This document shows positions 51,013-59,851 of a stretch of 64,000 nucleotides of DNA, piece after piece; position 1 is the first letter of the stretch; each line of letters begins with the position of its first letter. Under the pieces are notes generated by a model that saw only the letters and a program-made list of their open reading frames with translations, did not search any database and was not told the origin of the DNA. The position numbers and the translations under genes are program-made. The stretch is from Anaerolineales bacterium. Lineage in GTDB: Bacteria; Chloroflexota; Anaerolineae; 4572-78; J111. The stretch spans positions 62,001-126,000 of the forward strand of contig JACKAU010000003.1 in the NCBI GenBank assembly GCA_020634855.1, written 5' to 3'.

Positions 51013-51447
51013 TACTCAAAAATAAATTCATTCGTTGGAAATTTTACGAGATACCTATAATGAGGATATGAGACTTTAAAGTGGGGTAATGCTATCTGTT
51101 GGCCGATAGCCAAACGGAACAACGAAGCCAAAAATACGAGAGGGAGTGACTCGCTTTGCCGTCAGGAAGCGGTGCTTGAATTAGATCATTTTTATTATGA
51201 GTTATGCAGTTGGAGCATTCAGGCTCCACAATCAAATCAACCACGAATTACACGAAAAAGGATAAAAATGGGTAAAAATTCGTGTAAGCCGTGGTTAAGA
51301 AACCTCGAACTGCGTAAGTTCTATTTACGCTGAAAATTTGGTGCGAATGCATCTGGAGCAAATAAATCGAGTGGAAGGTCACCCCATTTTCTGGAAATCT
51401 GAGCGACAGATTTGAGTATGGCTCGATAAACCAACGGATATTACTTT

Positions 51448-53325
51448 CTATTCGTCGCCCGCTAGTTCTGATAACTCAAACCAGCGGGTCACCTTAGTTT
51501 CTAGCTCAGCCTCAAGAGTTTGTAGTTGTTCAGCCAGCGACTGCAAACGTGTATAATCACTGCCGCTAGCATTAATCTCGGCTTGTAGGGTGGCTTTCTG
51601 GGTCTCTAACGATTCCACTTGTGTTTCAAGCTGTTCTAATTCACGTTGCTCTTTCCAGGTGAGTTTGGTCGAACGGGGTTTTACTCTATGTTTGGGAGGA
51701 GTAGGCGCGGGTGAACTTTGGCTCCCTTTCTGCTGTTCAGCTTGAAAGTGTTGATAAACACTGAATGGCGTCGGGTAACGGGAACTGACTTGACCGTCCC
51801 CAAAGCTGACTAAGAAATCACATGTCCGGTCGAGAAAATAGCGGTCGTGGCTGACCACAATCAAACTGCCGCTGAAATTATCGAGATATTCCTCTAAAAC
51901 CGTTAATGTTTGGATATCCAGATCGTTGGTCGGCTCATCGAGCAGCAGGACGTTGGGCCGGTGCATCAAGATGTAGAGCAGGTACAGACGGCGGCGTTCC
52001 CCCCCGCTTAGGGAGCCGATCTGGCTGTACTGCTGAGCCTTGGGAAACAGAAACCACTCCAAGACCTGAAAGGCCGACAGCAGCCCGTCTTTGGTCTGAA
52101 TGACCGGCGCTTCTTTTTGAACAAAATCTATGACCCGCATCGCGTCGATCAAATTATCGCTGTGCTGATCGTAATAGCCCAGTTGAACGGTATCGCCCCA
52201 ATCAACCACGCCGCTGTCGGACGGTAATTTGCCGGCCAAAATATCGAGCAAAGTGCTTTTGCCGGCCCCGTTCGGCCCGATCACGCCGATCCGGTCGCCC
52301 GGCTCCAGATAGAAGTCAACCCCTTGCAAGATGGGCCGGCCATCAAACGCCTTATTTAATCCCTCGGCCTGCAGCACCTTTTTGCCCAACCGCCGGCTAC
52401 TCAAGGCGATGGAAACTTGCTGGCCTTGATCGTAATTGATCTGTTGTAACGCTTCAACGCGTTGTTTGCGGGCCTTTTGTTTAGTACTGCGCGCCTGCGC
52501 CCCCCGGCGCAGCCACTCCAATTCGCGCCGGAGTAGGTTTTTATGCTTTTCTTCAGCCGCGGCTAACTGCTCTTGGCGGGCCGCCTGCAACTCCAGATAG
52601 TGGCTGTAATTGCCGGGATAACTGACCAACTGGCGACGATCCAGTTCGACAATGCGGTTCACCACCCGATCCAAAAAGTACCGATCGTGGGTAACCATCA
52701 ACAGCGCGCCAGGTTCAGTGGCGAGATAGGTTTCCAGCCAGGCAATGGTTTCGGCGTCGATGTGGTTGGTTGGCTCGTCAAGAATGAGCAGATCGGCCCG
52801 GTCGATGAGGGCTTGGGCCAGAGCCACGCGTTTTCGCTGACCGCCGCTAAGCGTACCGAGCGGCGCGCCAAAATCCGTAATCCCCAGCCGAGTCAAGACG
52901 GCCTTAGCTCTGGCCTCAGCCGCCCAACTGCCGGTGCGTTCCATTTCGTCGCTGAGGGCAGCCACTTCTTGCTGCCATGCGTCACTGGTTGGCTGCTGGT
53001 GGAGCTGCTGGCTGGCCCATTCGTAGCGGCGCAATAGTTGAATTTGGGGCGAGTCGCTCTTAAAAACCTGCTCTAAAACCGTCAGCGATGCGGTTAATGC
53101 CGGCTCCTGAGCCAGATATTGAATGCGCACCCCGCCCCAAACCGTCACCCGGCCGTCGTCGGGCGGTTCCAGCCCCGCAATCAATCGCAAAAGAGTGGTT
53201 TTGCCACTGCCGTTGATGCCAATCAAGCCAATCCGGTCGCCTTCGTTAATTTGCAGATCAACCTGATTAAACAGCACCCGCTCGCTATATTGTTTTGAAA
53301 CCGATTGCAAGGTTACTAGGTTCAT
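51448..53325 (-). CDS. ABC-F ATPase, Uup-like
   Basis: Two ABC domains lack membrane segments: Walker A GINGSGKTTLL and GPNGAGKSTLL, signatures LSGGQRKRVALAQALI and LSGGERRRLYLLYILM, and Walker B LLILDEPTNHID and VLLLDEPTNDLD. A linker and a C-terminal coiled coil (LTWKEQRELEQLETQVESLE) are typical of Uup. ABC-F proteins act on the ribosome, easing stalled or non-standard translation; Uup also binds DNA. Its 625 residues are normal. A relic of a second, related gene lies at 36963-37285. Confidence 0.9.
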   Translation of the reverse strand: MNLVTLQSVSKQYSERVLFNQVDLQINEGDRIGLIGINGSGKTTLLRLIAGLEPPDDGRVTVWGGVRIQYLAQEPALTASLTVLEQVFKSDSPQIQLLRRYEWASQQLHQQPTSDAWQQEVAALSDEMERTGSWAAEARAKAVLTRLGITDFGAPLGTLSGGQRKRVALAQALIDRADLLILDEPTNHIDAETIAWLETYLATEPGALLMVTHDRYFLDRVVNRIVELDRRQLVSYPGNYSHYLELQAARQEQLAAAEEKHKNLLRRELEWLRRGAQARSTKQKARKQRVEALQQINYDQGQQVSIALSSRRLGKKVLQAEGLNKAFDGRPILQGVDFYLEPGDRIGVIGPNGAGKSTLLDILAGKLPSDSGVVDWGDTVQLGYYDQHSDNLIDAMRVIDFVQKEAPVIQTKDGLLSAFQVLEWFLFPKAQQYSQIGSLSGGERRRLYLLYILMHRPNVLLLDEPTNDLDIQTLTVLEEYLDNFSGSLIVVSHDRYFLDRTCDFLVSFGDGQVSSRYPTPFSVYQHFQAEQQKGSQSSPAPTPPKHRVKPRSTKLTWKEQRELEQLETQVESLETQKATLQAEINASGSDYTRLQSLAEQLQTLEAELETKVTRWFELSELAGDE

Positions 53326-53458
53326 GGTGTTTGAACGATAGGGGAATTTCGATTAACTATGTTAGCACAATCGCTCTTTTCACGAAAGTCCTTTGTAGGA
53401 CAAATGTTACTACTCCGGGGAGACCTGATCGGCAACCTGTCACCTCTGGTTTGGAAAC

Positions 53459-53485
53459 AAAAAAAGAGGCGCATTGCTGCGCCTC
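53459..53485 (-). terminator. Terminator of the universal stress protein gene
   Basis: Minus strand: GAGGCGCA/TGCGCCTC (8-bp stem, 4-nt loop, 53466-53485) followed by seven or more Ts (53459-53465). It lies 38 bases past the gene end. Confidence 0.8.
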
Positions 53486-53522
53486 CTAAGCGAATGTCTT
53501 GCGATCAGGTAATGCAATAAAC

Positions 53523-53969
53523 TTATTCGTCTAAAGCTCGAACCACCAGCATCGGGCGGTCGGTGCCATGTAAGACTTCATCGGTGATACTGCCATAAAT
53601 CATTCGGGGAAGACCGGTACGGGCGTGGCTGGCCATGGCGATCAGATCGACGTTTTCTTGTTCAGCGATGTTAAGAATGGTTTGAACCACCGGGCCGGTG
53701 GCGATCCGCTCAGTCACTTTGACACGGCGGTGATCGATGTGCTCATCAACATTATCCAGATAGTCCGTAGAAGCGAGTTCCCGTTGATTGTTAAGCGGCC
53801 GTTGTAGTTCGCTTTGCATGGGTTCAGTGTACGCATAGGACGCAACCGGCTCAATTACTCTGAGTAAAATGATTTCAGCCTGATCATTTTCGGCCAGATC
53901 TTCAACTTGGTCGAGAATTTTTTCCGCTCGTCTGGAACCATCCAGGGGTACTAAGATCTTGTGATACAT
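53523..53969 (-). CDS. Universal stress protein (UspA family)
   Basis: 148 residues with a UspA fold: start YHKILVPLDGSRRAEKILDQ and the ATP-binding end MASHARTGLPRMIYGSITDE, fitting G-2x-G-9x-G-S/T. It is therefore likely of the ATP-binding class. Such proteins respond to starvation and other stress. It is a single gene between the ABC-F gene and the cyclase operon, with its own terminator. Some Usp proteins bind cyclic nucleotides, but nothing here shows that. Confidence 0.88.
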   Translation of the reverse strand: MYHKILVPLDGSRRAEKILDQVEDLAENDQAEIILLRVIEPVASYAYTEPMQSELQRPLNNQRELASTDYLDNVDEHIDHRRVKVTERIATGPVVQTILNIAEQENVDLIAMASHARTGLPRMIYGSITDEVLHGTDRPMLVVRALDE

Positions 53970-54276
53970 TTTTATCCTCCCTCAACCTTAGGTTGAGACT
54001 TAATTATAATGGGTTGTATAAGTTGTCGAAGCACAAGGTAGACATTATCGGCGTCTTACTTGGCGTGATAGTGATACTTTACCGGAAGGCTGTGAGCAAA
54101 TGTAACAATCTAGCCTTTCACTGTCTATTATTGCACATTTGAGTTACAAATTAGTTACAGATGAGTTGGATGGATGGTTAGTTAGTTGGTTGGTTGGTTG
54201 GTTGGTTGGTAGTAAGCCCTTTTGGGCTGAGGCAGCGCTAAAGCGATTATTACAAAACTTTATTTCTAGCGGAACG
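53970..54276. other. 307-base spacer with a GGTT microsatellite
   Basis: No gene is visible. 54177-54212 carries TTAGTTAGTTGG followed by five or more TTGG units. The rest is unremarkable A/T-rich spacer downstream of the cyclase operon and upstream of the stress-protein gene. Confidence 0.5.
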
Positions 54277-57183
54277 TTAGAGGGACAGCACCCGACGGCC
54301 GCTGTCGTAAACAGTGATGGGGCCATCTTGAGAAACGGTGATGGCCAGACAATCGGTTTCGGCGCTCATTTTGGCGGCGCTGCTGTGCCGAGCGCCTCGA
54401 CCGGGGCCGATTTCCGCCTTGGTGCCTGAGTCGGGCCGAAGCAAAACCATACAACCTCTAAATTTGCCTTGGGCATCGATGACCGTAGCCCCGTCTTGTT
54501 TGGCAAAGTTGATCAGTTCTTCATCAGATAGGCTGCGAACGTCCGTGCCAAAAATCCAAGCGAAATGGCTAATCTCAGGCGCGTCGGATTTCTCGATGAC
54601 GGCATCGGCATTGCCGACGATGAAGATGGCGCCCAGATTCTCCTCAGACATTTGAAAGGCGCAGCGCAGCAGCCGCTGAAGCAGGGCAAACTTGAGATTT
54701 TTCTGTTGGGCTAGCTGATTGATGACCTCATCCACTTGGGGCATGATATCTTGAGACCAGTCGCCGTTGGAATAGCGACCCACCAGTTGGCCGTCGGCAA
54801 AAACTCGCACCTGTTTGCCGCCGCTAGGCACATAAAATACCAGGGCGTCACATAACCCGGAGATAGCGGCGTGACGACGAAACTGTGGTCCAAGCAAGGG
54901 GTTGGCTTGGTTGTCTAATTTATCGTCCAATTTATGAATGCCGCGTACATAACCGTGTTTATCGATGACGTAGCCCAACACTTTGCCGTCAACCATCATG
55001 GCCAGGGTGGTTAGATTTTTGCGCATGCGCCGGATGTGTTCCATTTGCAGCATTTGAATCTGGCTGACCGGCAAATGACGTGCGATGCGTGGGGGATCGC
55101 CCACAATCAGGGCGGTCGAGAGGGGGCGCTCTTCATTAACCATTTGGGCGATGCTGGCGGCGGTATCGCAGATGTGAACAATTGACGGGGTATCGATCTG
55201 TTTGCGCCGGGCCAAATCAAACAAAAATTCCAGCCCGGCGTCGGCCAACCAGGCATCCAATAACGTCTCTTTTTCCAGCAGTTCGCGCATGCGCTCCGGG
55301 CTGACTTCAACCTGCGTAATTTGCTCGCCGACTTGCAGGATAGTTCGCGGATACATCGAACTGATCAATGTGGCAAATCGCTCGCCAATCTGCCGCCGCT
55401 GGAGAGGCGTTAGATCGGCCATGTCGTGGGCAATTTTGCTGTAGGCATGTTCCAGCAAACTATATTTTTCGATCCGTTCAAACAGATCGAGTTTGCGGTT
55501 AACGGCCTCTACCACCTGATCAAGCTTGATCTTCACCCCGGCGTGGGCCATGGTCGCAATCGGCTCGCTATGTTCGTCGTCGCCTAGCCAATACCAGCGT
55601 AAGGAGTCCGTCTCAGGCGTGACCAGGCCGGTTAGCCCATCTTCAAAACTATCGGCCAACGCGTCCAGATTAGGCACAATAAGGGCTGTAATGTGGGCCC
55701 GGCCCTCGCCAAAGACAATAGCTTGCGCGACAAACGGGCTTTCTTTCAGCGCAGCTTCGATGTGGGCCGGAATAATTTTACGCCCGGAGGACAGAATGAT
55801 CATCGACTGCTTACGCCCATTGAGATGGACGTAACCGTCTGAGTCGATTTCCCCCAAGTCACCGGTATGGAGCCAGCCGTCAGCATCGAGTACTTGCCGG
55901 ACGGTCTCTTGGGGTTGGTTCCAATAGGTGAGCATCACCGTTGGCGATTTGACCAGGATTTCGCCATCTTCGGCCAGACGCAGTTCGAAACCGGGGGCAA
56001 TTTGGCCGCAAGCGCCGGAACGGGGCTGCTCCAAGTAATTGATCACCGGAAAACCGCCGGTCTCGGTGATGCTGTATAAACCCAGCGGGACCTGGCCAAT
56101 CGCTTCCATAAAATCGACCAGCTTTTGTGGCAGCGCGGCCCCAACATAATAGAGCCGATTAACGCGGCCGCCCACTTTGCCTCGAATCTGGCTAAAAAAG
56201 GTCATATCGGCGCTGGCGTATTCACGGCGCAAGGCTTCGGTAGCGTTATCGCCGGCCATTCGATACGCTTTGCCGATGGATAAGGCCCAGTGGAAAACTT
56301 CCTGGCTGGCTTCGGGCAGCGCTTCTATTTCGCGCATTATTTCATTATAAAAAACTTCCAGGCCCAAAGGAGTGACCATCAGGGTAGTCGGCGCAGTCTG
56401 CTGGAGGTTTTCTACAACCGATTGGCCGGGTTTGGCCAAGGCATTGGCTACCCCTGACATGAAACAGTGTAACGAAAAATCTAAACTGCTGGTCGAAGCC
56501 CAAGGCAGAACCGTAAAAGCTAATTCGTCGTCGTTGAATGTGGCCCAAGCGGCAATATACTGCATGGTCAGCAGGCGCTGGCCTTGGTTGAAGACGGCCG
56601 CTTTGAGCAAGCCGGTTTCACTGGCGGTGTAGTTGAGCGAAGCCAGCGCCGCCGGTTCAATCTGCTCGGCCAGGCGGCGCACGTTGAGGGCCTCTTCTGT
56701 AGAGATGGGTTGGGCCAGAATGGCGGTAATCGAGGTAGTTTCGGAAAAAAGGGCGCGTTGATCGGTGAGCGTAACAATATCTTTTAGCTGCGGCAAAGTA
56801 ACCAGGGCATCCTGAAGAATGGGTTGATGATGCTCCACTTCGATGACCATCAGCCGCGCCTCGGCATCTCGAATTAGCGAACGCAGCGTCTCGATGGGCA
56901 ACGTGGGACGCAGCGGCACGGCCACGCCGCCAACCAGCAGGCAGGCGCAGTAAGCCATCATCCATTCCGGCGAATTACCCGCCAGGATAGCCACCCGGTC
57001 GCCCGGCTCAATGCCCTGGCGGCGAAAAAAGTGTGCTAGTCTGAAGGTTTGGGTTTGAAATTTGTAATAGGAAATTTCCTGGTAAGGCCGGTGATCTTTT
57101 TTGATCCGAAAACACGGTTGCCGGCCGTAGCGATCCATCGCTGCTAAGAGGGCTTGGTTTAGAGTGTGGGGTGTATCGCTCAT
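54277..57183 (-). CDS. Acyl-CoA-synthetase-like (ANL) domain fused to a diadenylate-cyclase (DAC) domain
   Basis: Residues 1-615 follow long-chain acyl-CoA synthetases: YSITETGG (370-377), GWLHTGDLGEID (436-447) and NGRKQSMIILSSGRKIIPAHIE. But the phosphate-binding motif, normally SGTTGxPKG, reads TASETGLLKAA (186-196), and the C-terminal catalytic Lys region reads LTPLQRRQI (591-599), so catalysis is doubtful. Residues about 690-810 look like a degenerate DAC unit (MVDGKVLGYVIDKHGYVRGI; FRRHAAIS). Residues about 830-968 are a DAC/DisA_N domain with DGA (897-899) and GARHSSAAKMSAETDCLAI (second motif RHS instead of RHR). DAC enzymes join two ATP into c-di-AMP. It is the last gene of the operon. 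Confidence 0.8.
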   Translation of the reverse strand: MSDTPHTLNQALLAAMDRYGRQPCFRIKKDHRPYQEISYYKFQTQTFRLAHFFRRQGIEPGDRVAILAGNSPEWMMAYCACLLVGGVAVPLRPTLPIETLRSLIRDAEARLMVIEVEHHQPILQDALVTLPQLKDIVTLTDQRALFSETTSITAILAQPISTEEALNVRRLAEQIEPAALASLNYTASETGLLKAAVFNQGQRLLTMQYIAAWATFNDDELAFTVLPWASTSSLDFSLHCFMSGVANALAKPGQSVVENLQQTAPTTLMVTPLGLEVFYNEIMREIEALPEASQEVFHWALSIGKAYRMAGDNATEALRREYASADMTFFSQIRGKVGGRVNRLYYVGAALPQKLVDFMEAIGQVPLGLYSITETGGFPVINYLEQPRSGACGQIAPGFELRLAEDGEILVKSPTVMLTYWNQPQETVRQVLDADGWLHTGDLGEIDSDGYVHLNGRKQSMIILSSGRKIIPAHIEAALKESPFVAQAIVFGEGRAHITALIVPNLDALADSFEDGLTGLVTPETDSLRWYWLGDDEHSEPIATMAHAGVKIKLDQVVEAVNRKLDLFERIEKYSLLEHAYSKIAHDMADLTPLQRRQIGERFATLISSMYPRTILQVGEQITQVEVSPERMRELLEKETLLDAWLADAGLEFLFDLARRKQIDTPSIVHICDTAASIAQMVNEERPLSTALIVGDPPRIARHLPVSQIQMLQMEHIRRMRKNLTTLAMMVDGKVLGYVIDKHGYVRGIHKLDDKLDNQANPLLGPQFRRHAAISGLCDALVFYVPSGGKQVRVFADGQLVGRYSNGDWSQDIMPQVDEVINQLAQQKNLKFALLQRLLRCAFQMSEENLGAIFIVGNADAVIEKSDAPEISHFAWIFGTDVRSLSDEELINFAKQDGATVIDAQGKFRGCMVLLRPDSGTKAEIGPGRGARHSSAAKMSAETDCLAITVSQDGPITVYDSGRRVLSL

Positions 57184-57272
57184 ATATCCGTCATCGTTGT
57201 GTACAGCACCATCGCTCTCAACGCCTTACTTCAATAATTTGGTCGCAGCCGAAATATAGGCGGCAGAGCGGG

Positions 57273-58469
57273 TCAAGCCTCGCCGTCCAATTTAATTCCC
57301 GTTTTATTGAAGATTTTCTGTTTGATTTGGCGATCATAGACGTTCCATTTGAGGTTTTGGTATTCGTCGCTGGTGTTGTTGCCCGATAAAAAGCCAATAG
57401 GAATTTCAAAGGCCCCGGCCGAAATTTTCCCGCCGCCGAAGTAGTTGCCCGACCAATCCTTGCCGAAGGTATCTTTGATAAACGCATCGGGGTCGATGGT
57501 GATTTTTGACGTCCGCAACGACCCGACTAACGCTTCACCGCGTTCTTCATCCGTAACAATGCCATACACGATGGCCGTGTGAATATTTTCCTCGGTCAGC
57601 AAGAAATCGGCGGCCTGAGGAATGGCGTCTCGATCCTCGGAGCGTACGTAGCCGATGCTGGCAATGGAGTAACTTTCGGCCACCAACCGACCTTCAAGCG
57701 CCCGCCGGATGATATCCATCACCTGCCGTGAGCGTGACTGGCTCATAATTTGTCCCAATAAATCAGCGTCATTGTAGCTGCTTAGGTAGGCCGCCGCGTA
57801 AAAATCTTCAACCCCGGCCCGGATAAAACCGCCGGTGTCGGTTATAATACCTTGCGTTAAGGCCGTGGCGACCATAATATGCGCTTTTTGCGACTTGTCC
57901 AATTGGACCAGATCTCGCAGATATTCGGCATAAATGGTGGACGACGAGCCGATGCGGCGGATATCGCTAAATTCGGCTTTGAGCCGTTCTTGCAACTCGT
58001 GATGATCGACCACTATCAGCGGCGGCACGCCGGCTTCTTCCAGGGCTTGCACAATCTTCTCAGCCGATGTGCCTTGATTATCGACAAAGATGGCCCCATC
58101 AAACTGCTTAAGATCGATGGGTTGGTCATAACGGGTCAAATCGATGCCCAGAATCCGGACCATCGCAATATTTTGTTGGTGACTGATCTTACCGTTGTAA
58201 ATAATGGTCGTTTCTATCTCAAACTGCGTGCTGAGCAGAGCGTGCGCAAACGCCGAAGCAATGGCATCCGGATCGGGGTAATCGTGCAGGACAATCACAT
58301 GTCGCTCACCCCGGTGGGCTTCAAGAACGTTCCCGAGCGATGAGGGCGCCTTGGCGCTCTTTTGATCGGCTGCGGGGCGGCCGGTCTGATCATTCTCAGA
58401 CAAAGCCGGGCTAATATCACCTTGGTCACGAGTTTCCAGTTCCTGGGTTGAATTATGTTTCTCTTTCAT
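57273..58469 (-). CDS. DHH/DHHA1 phosphodiesterase (NrnA/PDE type), probable c-di-AMP or nanoRNA hydrolase
   Basis: Motifs of the DHH family are in order: VLHDYPDPDAIASAFA, AIFVDNQG, VVDHHELQE, and TQGIITDTGGFIRAG. A DHHA1 domain follows with FGGGKISAGAFEIPIG (GGGK where GGGH is common). There are no membrane or sensor domains, so it is the stand-alone type that hydrolyses pApA and sometimes c-di-AMP. ATG at 58469 has AGGAG upstream, seven bases past the beta-propeller gene stop. Its place directly before the cyclase gene suggests it controls the same nucleotide. The N-terminal 60 residues are hydrophilic and variable. Confidence 0.86.
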   Translation of the reverse strand: MKEKHNSTQELETRDQGDISPALSENDQTGRPAADQKSAKAPSSLGNVLEAHRGERHVIVLHDYPDPDAIASAFAHALLSTQFEIETTIIYNGKISHQQNIAMVRILGIDLTRYDQPIDLKQFDGAIFVDNQGTSAEKIVQALEEAGVPPLIVVDHHELQERLKAEFSDIRRIGSSSTIYAEYLRDLVQLDKSQKAHIMVATALTQGIITDTGGFIRAGVEDFYAAAYLSSYNDADLLGQIMSQSRSRQVMDIIRRALEGRLVAESYSIASIGYVRSEDRDAIPQAADFLLTEENIHTAIVYGIVTDEERGEALVGSLRTSKITIDPDAFIKDTFGKDWSGNYFGGGKISAGAFEIPIGFLSGNNTSDEYQNLKWNVYDRQIKQKIFNKTGIKLDGEA

Positions 58470-58476
58470 AAGACTC

Positions 58477-59715
58477 CTATTGCCAACTCCAAAAAGCAAT
58501 TTCGCCGGCGGCGAGGGTTACAGGTTGAGCGCCATCGATGGGTACGACTGTGATTTCGCTGACGCCGGCCCTTTTGACGGGCAGCACCAGGGCCTCACTA
58601 TCAGGTGACCAGAGGCGATGGCTAAGGGCGTATTGATCAAAAAAAGGTAAAAATTGGTTCATAAACCGACTCGAAGGTTCGATGGTCGCTACCTTGCGTG
58701 TGGCCAGCGTGGCGACGTTGACTAACCACAAATCAAGCGATAGGGTTTCGAGCGGTCTAAAGGGTTCGGTTTCATGACTCGTATCCGGACGACCGTTGGT
58801 TTTGAACGGACCGTTGTGATGCCCATTGAGTCGAGGGCCGGTCTCAATGGCGGATGGCTGCTGAGGGGCAGCCGCCATGGTCAGATACGCAATGTGTTGC
58901 CCGTCGGGCGACCAGAAAAAGGCTAAAACAACGGCATCAACAGCCAACCGCACGCTTTTGGCCGTTGGATCGAGCAGGTGCAAGGCCCCATAATAACGCC
59001 TGACTGAGGTTGATGGGGTGATAAATGCCAGTTGATCGCGAGTCGGACTCCAATTCAAGGCGATCGCACCTTCGTAAGGGATGTCAAGCCGCTCTTGAGT
59101 GGCGATATCTTCGACCACAAGCTGGCCGTTGTCGTAATCATCAATCTCGGCATAGGCCCAATACCGGCCGCTGGGAGCGATGCCTGGGGCCTGGAATAAC
59201 CCCGGCTGGGCAATGTTTTCGCCAATTACACCGTTACGTCTAACATCGATGAGGGCCAGCCGGGCATCGGGAGGGGCGACGCCGCTATGCATCAAAATCT
59301 GATCGCTTTCGGGAGTCCAATCCCAAAAGAGGGGTTGGCCGGTAGCCAGCAGCGTACATTGATCGTCAACTATCGATACCAGGTGCAAGCCAATTCCGCT
59401 GGTGTCATTACTGGCGATGAAACTGATCAACCGGCTGTCCGGGGACCAGTAAAGGTAGAAAGGTAACTGCGATCGGCTAAAGTAAAGCCTTTGGAACGAG
59501 TTAGGAAAGGGTTGATCGTTTACGGCAAAAATGGCCGAACTCTGGTCATCGCCGCCGATAACCGACAGAAATTCGCCGTTCGGCGCCCAGGTTGGCAACT
59601 GAAAGGTTAGATGATCCTGCGTTAGCCGATGCCGACCTTGGCCGCTGGGGCTGATGGTATTGAGCTGCCCCTGTGGGTCAATATAGGCGATGCGATTGAC
59701 GGGTTGTCGTGGCAT
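58477..59715 (-). CDS. TolB-like beta-propeller protein, no signal peptide
   Basis: 412 residues with repeated blades of the WD40-like/PD40 type: LPTWAPNGEFLSVIGGDDQS, LYWSPDSRLISFIASND, FFWSPDGQHIAYLTM and RLWSPDSEALVLPV. There is no signal peptide or membrane helix, so it is probably cytoplasmic. It heads the operon of the phosphodiesterase and the ANL-DAC protein. Propellers of this kind bind proteins; a scaffold or sensor role is inference. ATG at 59715 has GAGGAA upstream, within a hairpin. Confidence 0.75.
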   Translation of the reverse strand: MPRQPVNRIAYIDPQGQLNTISPSGQGRHRLTQDHLTFQLPTWAPNGEFLSVIGGDDQSSAIFAVNDQPFPNSFQRLYFSRSQLPFYLYWSPDSRLISFIASNDTSGIGLHLVSIVDDQCTLLATGQPLFWDWTPESDQILMHSGVAPPDARLALIDVRRNGVIGENIAQPGLFQAPGIAPSGRYWAYAEIDDYDNGQLVVEDIATQERLDIPYEGAIALNWSPTRDQLAFITPSTSVRRYYGALHLLDPTAKSVRLAVDAVVLAFFWSPDGQHIAYLTMAAAPQQPSAIETGPRLNGHHNGPFKTNGRPDTSHETEPFRPLETLSLDLWLVNVATLATRKVATIEPSSRFMNQFLPFFDQYALSHRLWSPDSEALVLPVKRAGVSEITVVPIDGAQPVTLAAGEIAFWSWQ

Positions 59716-59740
59716 AATAATTCCTCAGACGTATTATGCC
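59711..59740 (-). promoter_or_regulatory. Inverted repeat over the start site of the cyclase operon
   Basis: GGCATAATA and TATTATGCC (9 bp, perfect) flank a 12-base loop containing the GAGGAA ribosome binding site; the ATG start codon is in one arm. It could be an RNA hairpin that blocks translation or, since CATAAT resembles a -10 box, an operator. Confidence 0.5.
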
Positions 59741-59821
59741 ATAGATTTTAGTGACGGAAAATAGTTACTACCCAGGTCAGACCTTACAGGTTTCTGAAAA
59801 CGCATAAGATCTTTTAAAAGG

Positions 59822-59851
59822 AAAAAGCCGGGTGGTCAGTCCCGGCTTTTT
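59822..59851. terminator. Bidirectional hairpin terminator
   Basis: AAAAAGCCGGG (59822-59832) and CCCGGCTTTTT (59841-59851) form an 11-bp stem with an 8-nt loop and T-runs on both strands. No known gene lies immediately upstream on either strand. Confidence 0.75.

Larger units (their letters stand above)
50759..51447. other. 689-base control region of the sugar locus
   Basis: The part next to the binding-protein gene (50935-51035) is strongly A/T-rich and holds a promoter and a pair of direct repeats. A strong ribosome-binding-like AAGAAGGAGGTGG (minus strand, about 50923-50936) is followed only by a four-codon frame, possibly a leader peptide or a relic. 51239-51296 is an 18-bp inverted repeat (16 of 18 matching, AACCACG...CGTGGTT). 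The rest shows nothing. Confidence 0.55.
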
